From Sphingomonas sp. SORGH_AS_0879 (GTDB lineage Bacteria > Pseudomonadota > Alphaproteobacteria > Sphingomonadales > Sphingomonadaceae), in assembly GCF_030819175.1 (NCBI RefSeq), contig NZ_JAUTBJ010000002.1, positions 2,552,001-2,616,000 of the forward strand: a stretch of 64,000 nt of DNA, written 5' to 3'. Below, piece after piece: positions 53,687 to 60,928 of this stretch (positions are counted from its first letter, which is position 1; every line of letters starts with the position of its first letter). The notes below the pieces were generated by a model. It saw only the letters and a program-made list of their open reading frames with translations. It did not search any database and was not told the origin of the DNA. Both the position numbers and the translations under genes were made by a program.

Positions 53687-54567
53687 CGGCGCTCAATCTC
53701 TTCGCTCAACAGGGTCAGGAACTCGGCCGCCAGCATCGAGGGCGGGCGATCGAGCAGATGGATGGCATGGACGTCGAAGGTGATGGACGGGCGAAGCGGC
53801 CGCATCGCGAGCCCCGGCGTCATCGATGCCGCCGCGGTGAAATTGTCGACGATCGCCAGCCCCACGCCTGCACGCACCAAAGCGGCGGCGATGTAGAAGG
53901 TCCGCGCCACCACGATCTCATCCAGCACCAGATCGTGCCGGTCGATCTCCTCAGACAGCAGCTTGCCGATCGGGCCGCTGCCCTTGAGCGAGATCAGCGG
54001 CCGCCCGACCAGTTGCGACAATTCCAGCCGGGGCGGCGCATCGGGCATGTCGCGTTCGCGGTAAAGAACGACCATCTCGCCCTCGCCCAGCCAGTCATGG
54101 GTGAGCGCCACGCCGCGCGGCGGCTCGCTGGCGATGGCGATGTCGCTTTCGCGTTCATAGAGTTTACGGAGCAGGTCGTCGTGATGGACCGTCTGCAAGT
54201 CGAAGCGGACATCGGGCCGCCGGGCAAGAAACCGCGACACCGCATCGGGCAGCACCCCCAGGCCCAGACTGGGCAGCGCGGAGATGCGCAATGTCGTCCC
54301 CGCGCCCATGCGCAGGTTGCGCCCCGCCTCGCGCAACGCGCGCACCCGCTCCTGGATATCGGCGACGTCGGCGAACAGCGCATGGGCGTCCTCGGTCGGC
54401 AACAGCCGCCCGTTCGAGCGCTGGAACAACTCGAACCCCAGCAGGCTCTCGGCATGGCGGAGCGTCTTGGACACCGAGGGTTGCGACACGTTGAGGGCAC
54501 GGGCGGCGGCGGAGACCGAGCCGTTGACGTACACCGCGTGGAAAATCTCGATATGGCGAAGGTTCAT
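53683..54567 (-). CDS. LysR-family regulator of the D-amino-acid unit
   Basis: A 294-residue LTTR with the N-terminal helix-turn-helix (FHAVYVNGSVSAAARALNVSQPSVSKTLRHAE) and a periplasmic-binding-like effector domain (about residues 90-290; RISALPSLGLGVLPDAVSRF). It lies 24 bases after the symporter gene and overlaps dacB by 4 bases, in the same direction as the DgcN-DgcA genes, so it is probably their local regulator; the effector might be D-Glu or N-acetyl-D-Glu. The IS701 copy upstream in the unit should reduce its expression unless it has its own promoter. Confidence 0.87.
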   Translation of the reverse strand: MNLRHIEIFHAVYVNGSVSAAARALNVSQPSVSKTLRHAESLLGFELFQRSNGRLLPTEDAHALFADVADIQERVRALREAGRNLRMGAGTTLRISALPSLGLGVLPDAVSRFLARRPDVRFDLQTVHHDDLLRKLYERESDIAIASEPPRGVALTHDWLGEGEMVVLYRERDMPDAPPRLELSQLVGRPLISLKGSGPIGKLLSEEIDRHDLVLDEIVVARTFYIAAALVRAGVGLAIVDNFTAAASMTPGLAMRPLRPSITFDVHAIHLLDRPPSMLAAEFLTLLSEEIERR

Positions 54568-55541
54568 CGATGCAGCCTAGCGCCCCCGCCCCTATTCCAC
54601 CACCGACCCGCGAAAGCGCGCCGTATCCAGCTCGCCCTCGCCTCGCGCGACCAGCGTGGCGACCGCTAGATTGGCCGAGGCGGAGGGCACGGTGCGCGTC
54701 ATGTCGAGCAATCGATCGAACGGCAGGACCAGCCCCACGACCAGCGCGGTCTGCTCCGCGCCCACACCGACCGCCGACAGCATCGCCGCCAGCATGAACA
54801 GCGAGGCGGAGGGGACCGGCGCCGTGCCGAACGCCGCCAGCGCGCCGGTCAGCAACATGGTGACGAGCATGGTCGCATCGGGCGCGATGCCCAGCGCCTG
54901 CAACGCGAACTGGCCGAGCAGTCCGACATACATGGCGGTGCCGTCCTTGCCGATCGACGCGCCCAGCGGCAACACGGTCGAGGCGACGCCGCGCGACACG
55001 CCCAGATTGTCCTGCGCCACCCGCAACGCGACCGGTAGCGTCGCCGAGGACGAGGCGGTCGAAAAGGCGACGACCAGCGCATCGACGATCCCCCGGAAGA
55101 AGCGCACCACCGGCAGTCGCGCGATCAACCCGACCAGCCCGGCATGCACCACCAGCATCTGCACCAGCGACCCGAGCACGACCGCCAGCGCCAGCCAGCC
55201 GACATGCACGAACACCGCCGCGCCGTTGACCGCCACCGCCTGGGCGATCAGCGCGCAAACGCCGAACGGCGTCACCTCCATCACGGCGCGCACGATATGC
55301 AGCAGGACCGAGGACAGACCCTGGAGCAGCGCGACGACCGGCCGCCCCGCCTCGCCCGCCATCACGCTGCCCGTGCCGAGCAGCACGGCGACGAAGATGA
55401 TCGCCAGCATGTCGCCGCGCGCCAGCGCCTCGACGATGTTGGTCGGCACGATTGACAGCAGCTGGTCGGCGGGCGTCACCGGGGGGCCGAGCGGATGGGG
55501 TACCACGCCCCCCAGCGGCATCGCCACGCCGGGCCTCAGCA

Positions 55542-55545
55542 CTAG
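55542..55545. repeat. CTAG target duplication, left copy
   Basis: CTAG here and at 56977-56980 bracket the IS701-type element. One copy belongs to the interrupted symporter gene. Confidence 0.85.
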
Positions 55546-56976
55546 CACTACTTTGGCAGAGTAGGTTTGTCGGCGGTTATCAGCTGCTTATTACAGTGCG
55601 GGCAGTGCATTGACGGTGGTCGTGCCAGCCAGTCGAGGATCGCCTGCCGGATGGCAGGCAGGGTTGGTTGCGGGGGCGGTCCTCCGACTCTTTTTTTTCC
55701 GTCCCGCAGCTTTGAGGCGGCGGGATTGCAGGAAGGCGTAGGCGAGCATCGTCATCAAGGCATGTCGATGCAACCCCGGCCATGATCGCCCTTCGAAATG
55801 GTCGAGCCCCAGTTCCTCCTTGAGCTGCTGGTGGGCCTGTTCGCAGACCCACCGCGCCTTGATGGCAGCGGCAAGCTGCCGCAGCGGCGTATCGGGCGGG
55901 AGATTGGATACGTAGTATTTGCGCTCGCCGCTCGACCGTCGTTCGCCAACCAGCCAGACTTCCTCACCGGGCATGGCCTGGACACGGTTGTCAGCCATGC
56001 GGTGCCGATGGCCCTCGGCGATCCGGACGCGTCGGGCAGCGAACAGGCAGGTGAGCCGCCCCTTCGTGCCGCGGCGCCAGGCGACCTTGCGCCACGGCTC
56101 GTCGGCAAGCATGTCGGCCACCGATACCGGCGCCCGGTCAGGAATATGATATTTGCGCGGACGTCCGCCTTGAGCCTGCGGAAAGGTCAGTTCAACATCG
56201 GGTGCATAGACGGTCTGCCGGGATGACAGGCCCACCGCCCATGACAATCCCCGCTCGCTCAGCGCCTGGCGGAACGCCGTTCCCGAGCCGTATCCCGCAT
56301 CGGCCAGCACGCATCCGAACCGAACGCCCGCGGCCATCACCCGGTCGATCTCGGCGATGGCGATCTCGGGCTTGCTCATCGCGGCCTGTCGTCCGGCCGG
56401 CACCCGTGCACGCTTCATACGTGCCGGATCGCTCGTCCAGTTCTCCGGCAGGAACAGGCGCAGCCCCACCATCACCGGCACCTCGCGCGATGCCAGCGTC
56501 ACTGACACCAGCGACTGGCAGTTCGCGGTCTTGCCCTGCGACGACGCATATTGCGGCGCCACGCCGACCGAGGCGCGTCCCTTCTTCGGCAGCGCGGTGT
56601 CATCGATGACGAGAAAGCCCTTCGCATCGCCGACCAGCAGGTCCGCCTCCGCCAGCAGCCGGCGCTCGAGCGGCGCTGCGTCCCATGTCCCGCTGGCGAT
56701 GAAATGGTGCAGCTGGTCGTAGCCGGCATCCTCCGTTCGCGCCGCCAGCGGCTGGATGCTCTTGCGGTCGCCCGGGCCGATCAGGCCGGCGATGTAGGTC
56801 GGACACATCCGCCGCTGCGCCGGGTGCGTCAGCTCGGCGAGAAACGGCGCCAGCCACGTCTCCAGATCTTGCCGCCAGCTATCCCTCGCAACCATCACGC
56901 ATCGTCCCGGTCAGCATCTTCATGCCACCGGAATCAACGACGATTCCACCAGTTCCCCTACTCTGCCAAAGTAGTG
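55546..56976 (-). mobile_element. IS701-family insertion sequence
   Basis: A 1431-base element with perfect 20-base terminal inverted repeats (CACTACTTTGGCAGAGTAGG at 55546-55565 and its complement at 56957-56976), flanked by a 4-base CTAG duplication typical of this family. It carries one transposase gene. Excision with one CTAG restores the symporter reading frame, so the insertion is recent and clean. Confidence 0.95.
55591..56898 (-). CDS. IS701-family DDE transposase
   Basis: A 435-residue intact transposase. The catalytic acidic residues are in VIDDTALPKKG (first Asp), VLADAGYGSG (second Asp) and the C-terminal WVCEQAHQQLKEELGLDHFEGRSW (Glu). RRMCPTYIAGLIGPGDRKSIQPLA is the conserved N-terminal block of the family. 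No stop or frameshift is present, so the element may be mobile. The tail after RRLKAAGRKKK is basic. Confidence 0.94.
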   Translation of the reverse strand: MMVARDSWRQDLETWLAPFLAELTHPAQRRMCPTYIAGLIGPGDRKSIQPLAARTEDAGYDQLHHFIASGTWDAAPLERRLLAEADLLVGDAKGFLVIDDTALPKKGRASVGVAPQYASSQGKTANCQSLVSVTLASREVPVMVGLRLFLPENWTSDPARMKRARVPAGRQAAMSKPEIAIAEIDRVMAAGVRFGCVLADAGYGSGTAFRQALSERGLSWAVGLSSRQTVYAPDVELTFPQAQGGRPRKYHIPDRAPVSVADMLADEPWRKVAWRRGTKGRLTCLFAARRVRIAEGHRHRMADNRVQAMPGEEVWLVGERRSSGERKYYVSNLPPDTPLRQLAAAIKARWVCEQAHQQLKEELGLDHFEGRSWPGLHRHALMTMLAYAFLQSRRLKAAGRKKKSRRTAPATNPACHPAGDPRLAGTTTVNALPAL

Positions 56977-57267
56977 CTAGGCCCATCGCCATGCCGATCG
57001 ACACCGCCACCAGCGTGGTCACGGCGAACAGCCCCACGGTGCGCAGGCCGATCGACCCCAGCCGTCGCGGATCGCCCAAGGTCGCGATTCCGCCTGCGAT
57101 GGTGACCAGCACCACCGGCACCACCAGCATCTTGATCAGACGGACGAACAGCTCGCCCACCAGCCGGATCGCCCCGGCCGCCTCGGGCCGGAACAGCCCC
57201 AGCGCGATGCCCAGCAGCAACCCGCCGACCACCCGCTGCCACAGCGGAATGGCGAACCAGCCCCGGA

Positions 57268-58266
57268 TCAGGCGCAAGCGGGCGTTCCCCAGAAGCCGGG
57301 TTGGGGCGGGCTCAGAATGCCGCCGTCATCGCGCACGCCGCCGGGGCGATCGGTCGCCAGCCAGAGCGGGCCGTCGAGATCGACGAAGTCCGCGCCCCCC
57401 GCGACCAGCATCGCGGGCGCGATGCCCAGCGACGAACACACCATGCACCCCACCATCACGCCGAACCCCCGCGCCCTCGCCTCCGTGGCCAGCGCCCATG
57501 CTTCGGTCAAGCCGCCGGTCTTGTCGAGCTTGACGTTGACATGGCTATAGCGCCCGGCCAGCCGATCGAGGTCGGCGCGGGTGTGCAACGCCTCGTCGGC
57601 GCAGATCGGGATCGCGCCCGCCAGGTCGGCCAGCCCCTCATCCTCACCGGCAGGCACCGGCTGTTCGAGCAGGTCGACACGCTGGGCCAGCAGCATCGGC
57701 AAGCGGTCGGCGATGTCCCCGACCCGCCAGCTTTCATTGGGATCGACGATCAGTCGCGGCGTCGGCGCGACGGCCCGTACCGCCGCGATTTGATCGGCCG
57801 CCCCCTCGCGATCGACCTTGATCTTGAGCAGCGGCACCCGCGCCACGCCACGCGCGACCTCGGCCATCGCCTGCGGCGTATCGATCCCGATGGTGATCGC
57901 CGACGCCAGCGCGGCCACGGGCGGGATACCCGCCAGCGTGGCGACACTCGTCCCGGCCAGCCGCGCCTCCAGGTCCCATAGGGCGCAATCCACCGCGTTG
58001 CGCGCGGCCCCCGCTGGCATCGCCCCGGCGATGTCCGCTCGGGTCGCGCCGTCCTCGATCAGCGCGCGCACGCCCTCGATGGCCGCGATCGCGCCGTCGA
58101 TCGTCTCGCCATAGCGGGGATAGGGCACGCCCTCGCCCCATCCCTGCGCGTCGCCCTGGCGGATCGTTACCGTCACCACATCGGCGGCCGTCTTCACGCC
58201 GCGCGCGATGCGGAACGGCGCCCTTAGCGGGAAAGCGTCGTGACGAACGGTGAGGATGCGTCGCAT
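57268..58266 (-). CDS. dgcA: Enolase-superfamily epimerase: N-acetyl-D-Glu racemase DgcA / Ala-Glu epimerase
   Basis: A 332-residue muconate-lactonizing subgroup enzyme. Catalytic and metal residues are visible: LLKIKVDR (acid/base Lys), LIVDPNESW (metal Asp), DLLEQPV (metal Glu), ICADEALH (metal Asp) and NVKLDKTGG (second Lys). Relatives are L-Ala-D/L-Glu epimerase (YcjG) and DgcA, which turns N-acetyl-D-Glu into N-acetyl-L-Glu. The DgcN gene immediately upstream (43-base overlap) favours DgcA, but the muropeptide epimerase would fit this locus as well. The start at 58266 is chosen because a longer frame lies inside dgcN. Confidence 0.86.
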   Translation of the reverse strand: MRRILTVRHDAFPLRAPFRIARGVKTAADVVTVTIRQGDAQGWGEGVPYPRYGETIDGAIAAIEGVRALIEDGATRADIAGAMPAGAARNAVDCALWDLEARLAGTSVATLAGIPPVAALASAITIGIDTPQAMAEVARGVARVPLLKIKVDREGAADQIAAVRAVAPTPRLIVDPNESWRVGDIADRLPMLLAQRVDLLEQPVPAGEDEGLADLAGAIPICADEALHTRADLDRLAGRYSHVNVKLDKTGGLTEAWALATEARARGFGVMVGCMVCSSLGIAPAMLVAGGADFVDLDGPLWLATDRPGGVRDDGGILSPPQPGFWGTPACA

Positions 58267-59270
58267 GACGTCTCCAGCAAGAGGTCGATGATCGGCTCGG
58301 CACCGAAGCGATAGGGATCGGTACAGGGCAGGCCCAGCGCATCCTCGGTCTCGGCGCAGAGACGCCGGGCGGCGGTCTCGTCGAGCTTGGCGGTGTTCAG
58401 CGCCACCCCGACGGCGCGGACGTCGGGGCTGGTCAGCCGGGCGACCCGCAGATTGGCCTCCAGGCAATCGGCCAGCCCCGGCATCGGGAAATGCGGCAGG
58501 CCGCGCATATGCGGGCGCAGCGGATCGTGGCACATCACCAATGCAGTCGGCTGTGCCCCGTGGAGCAGGCCGGTCGAAACGCCTGCAAAGGCCGGGTGGA
58601 ACAACGAACCCTGCCCCTCGACCAAGTCCCAGCCCTCATCCGTGCGGGCCGGGGCCAGCGTCTCGATCGCCCCTGCGATGAAGTCGGCCACCACCGCATC
58701 GAGCGGCACGCCCTCTCCTGCTATCAGGATGCCCGTCTGGCCGGTCGCCCGGAAGTCGGCGACGACACCCCGCGCGCGCATGGCATCCCGAAGGCAGAGC
58801 GTGGCGTACATCTTGCCGACCGAACAATCGGTGCCGACGGTCAGCAGCCGGTTGCCCGTGCGCCTGCGACCGTTGCCGACCGGCAGCGTCTCTGGCGCGT
58901 CACGCACGTCGAACAAGGTGACGCCGGCCTCCTTCGCCGCCGCGACCAGCACGGGCACGTCGCGCAGCCGCTGATGCAGCCCACAGGCGATGTTGAGCCC
59001 GGCACGGATCGCGGCCAGGGCGTCGCCGATCATCCAGTCGGGGAAACGCCCGCCCGGATTGGCGATGCCCAGCACCAGCGTCCGTGCGCCTGCCGTACGC
59101 CCGGCGGCGGCATCCATCCGGGGCAGGCCGAGCGTGAACGGACAATCGTCGTGCCGCCACTCGCCCACGCAATCGTCGCGGCGAAAGGCGGCCAGACCGC
59201 GCGATGTCTTGAGACCGATCTCGTCATCGGAATGGCCGAGATAGAGGAGGTAGGGAGCGGGAATGGTCAT
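58224..59270 (-). CDS. dgcN: DUF1611 protein, D-glutamate N-acetyltransferase DgcN
   Basis: A 348-residue DUF1611 protein with an N-terminal Rossmann-like domain (LVLGIANPGGRFPDW) and a P-loop-like domain (LLTVGTDCSVGKMYATLCL; FRATGQTGILIAGEGVPLDAV; VEGQGSLFHPAFAGVS). The named function in the family is DgcN, which acetylates D-Glu in the DgcN/DgcA route from D-Glu to L-Glu. It overlaps dgcA and follows the D-aminoacylase gene by 71 bases. D-Glu is a peptidoglycan stem residue, which fits the surrounding genes. The family is firm; substrate specificity is from knowledge of the pair. Confidence 0.87.
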   Translation of the reverse strand: MTIPAPYLLYLGHSDDEIGLKTSRGLAAFRRDDCVGEWRHDDCPFTLGLPRMDAAAGRTAGARTLVLGIANPGGRFPDWMIGDALAAIRAGLNIACGLHQRLRDVPVLVAAAKEAGVTLFDVRDAPETLPVGNGRRRTGNRLLTVGTDCSVGKMYATLCLRDAMRARGVVADFRATGQTGILIAGEGVPLDAVVADFIAGAIETLAPARTDEGWDLVEGQGSLFHPAFAGVSTGLLHGAQPTALVMCHDPLRPHMRGLPHFPMPGLADCLEANLRVARLTSPDVRAVGVALNTAKLDETAARRLCAETEDALGLPCTDPYRFGAEPIIDLLLETSCDASSPFVTTLSR

Positions 59271-59341
59271 GATGCGAACATGATAGAAGCAACTCCCTAT
59301 ACGCCGCCAATCGCGCTCGCATCGCCGCCTATAACGTCCGG

Positions 59342-60928
59342 CTATTGGCCGCAGCCGCCGGGCCGGGGCCGCAGCAGCGCCCGGCCCGCTGCAACGCCCG
59401 TCGCCGCCCCATCGGACAGCGCCCGTCGCCCGTTGACGAACAGCGCGCTCACCCCGACGCTGGGCACCCGCGGATGCATATAGTCGGCGCGCGGCGCATA
59501 TGTCTGGGGATCGAGCACCACGACGTCGGCATAATAGCCGGGCCGGAGATATCCGCGCTGCGCGATGCGGTACATGTCCGCCGTGGCGCCGGTCGACCGG
59601 CGGATAAATTGCGACAAGGTGATCACCTTCCGCTCTACGACATAGGTGCGATAGAGTTGCGGGAAGGTCGCATATTGGCGCGGATGGCCGTCCGATCCGT
59701 CCGACGAGGTCACCACCCAGGGCTGTTTCATGATGAGGTCGACGTCGCGATCCACCATGTTGAAGCTGGCCACGTCGCTGCCCGCCGGGCCGGTGCGCGC
59801 CGCATTGGGCACGCGCAGGTTACGGATCGCCGCATCGATCGGCGAGAGCCCCCACTGTGCCGCCATCGCGGCAAGCGTCTTGCCGCTCCAGGGCTGGCCC
59901 TGCGCGGTGAGCAGCAGCGAGTCCGCCCCGCCACGCCGACGCAGATTCTCCGCCATCTCGGTCTTCAGCCGCGCGAGTGCGGCCGGATCGTCGAACCGCG
60001 CGAGCAACCTGGCATAGCCGCCGTCCATCGCCCAACCCGGCACCAGCGCGGCATCGACGCTCGATCCCGAGGCGAGCCAGGGATATTGGTCGGCGGTCAC
60101 GACCTGACCGGTGCGGCGGGCCGCCTCGATCGTGGCGATCAGCGCGGGCGCCTGGCCCTGCACATCGACGCCCAGCGCCTTCAGATGGGCGAAATGGACC
60201 GGCGTGCCCGCGATGCGCCCGATCTCGATCGCTTCCCGTGTCGAGGCGAGGAGGCCGATCGAATAATGGGCCTCGTCGCGCTGGTGCGTGTCGTACAGGC
60301 CGCCGCGCTTGCCCGCCTCGCTGGCGACCGCCGCCACCTCGTCCGTTTTGGCGAAGCTTTGCGGCGGATAGAACAGGCCGGTGGACAGGCCATAGGCGCC
60401 CTCGCACATCGCGCGGGCCGCAAGCCGCTTTTCCTCCGCCAGTTCGGCGGGCGTGGGCGCGCGGGCATCCTGGCCCAGCACATGCTCGCGGATCGCGCCG
60501 AAGCCGACGAACGGCACCACGTTGGTGCCGATCCCGCTCGCCTCCAGCGCCTTCGAGTCCTTCGCCACCTCGAACGTGCCATAGCCATCGACACCGATCA
60601 CCACGGTCGAGACGCCCTGCGCCAGCCAGGGGAGATTGAGCCGCGCCTTCGGATCGACCGAGCGGATATAGCTGTCCGGATGGGTATGCGCGTCGATCAG
60701 GCCCGGCGCGACGATCTTCCCCCGCGCGTCGACCACCGTGCCAGCCCGCGTGCCCCGCGTGCGCCCGACATAGACGATGCGATCGCCCGACAGTTCGACA
60801 TCGCCGATGAAGGGCGGCGTCTCCGCTCCCGTATAAATGGTGCCGCCCCGGATCACGACATCGACGCGCGGTGCGGTCGACGCCGTGGCGGCGCACCAGA
60901 CCAGGGCCATCAGGGTGAGGCGCTTCAT
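59342..60928 (-). CDS. N-acyl-D-amino-acid deacylase (D-aminoacylase)
   Basis: A 528-residue amidohydrolase-superfamily enzyme with a signal peptide (MKRLTLMALVWCAATAST). The zinc motif is DAHTHPDS near residue 80, then GVSTVVIGVDGYG, the STGLFYPP stretch and YADVVVLDPQTY at the end, typical of D-aminoacylases. It would hydrolyse N-acyl-D-amino acids or D-containing dipeptides in the periplasm. The ATG at 60928 has an AAGGAGC site 7 bases upstream and overlaps the penicillin acylase stop (ATGA). A longer in-frame start was rejected because it lies inside that gene. Confidence 0.9.
   Translation of the reverse strand: MKRLTLMALVWCAATASTAPRVDVVIRGGTIYTGAETPPFIGDVELSGDRIVYVGRTRGTRAGTVVDARGKIVAPGLIDAHTHPDSYIRSVDPKARLNLPWLAQGVSTVVIGVDGYGTFEVAKDSKALEASGIGTNVVPFVGFGAIREHVLGQDARAPTPAELAEEKRLAARAMCEGAYGLSTGLFYPPQSFAKTDEVAAVASEAGKRGGLYDTHQRDEAHYSIGLLASTREAIEIGRIAGTPVHFAHLKALGVDVQGQAPALIATIEAARRTGQVVTADQYPWLASGSSVDAALVPGWAMDGGYARLLARFDDPAALARLKTEMAENLRRRGGADSLLLTAQGQPWSGKTLAAMAAQWGLSPIDAAIRNLRVPNAARTGPAGSDVASFNMVDRDVDLIMKQPWVVTSSDGSDGHPRQYATFPQLYRTYVVERKVITLSQFIRRSTGATADMYRIAQRGYLRPGYYADVVVLDPQTYAPRADYMHPRVPSVGVSALFVNGRRALSDGAATGVAAGRALLRPRPGGCGQ

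Larger units (their letters stand above)
54592..57277 (-). pseudogene. DAACS-family glutamate/dicarboxylate symporter split by IS701
   Basis: The two parts, 57277-56977 (first 100 codons, FAIPLWQRVVGGLLLGIALGL) and 55541-54592 (VSRGVASTVLPLGASIGKDGTAMY and the end), form a DctA/GltP-type carrier of 416 residues. Removing the IS and one CTAG restores the frame through MGLVLRPG. The serine-rich reentrant loop (FSTASSSATLPVAL) and the GASIGKDGT motif are intact. The cargo is likely glutamate, possibly D-Glu given the neighbours. The start is a TTG at 57277 overlapping the dgcA end, with GGGA upstream, and is the least certain part. The gene is inactive as sequenced. Confidence 0.87.
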
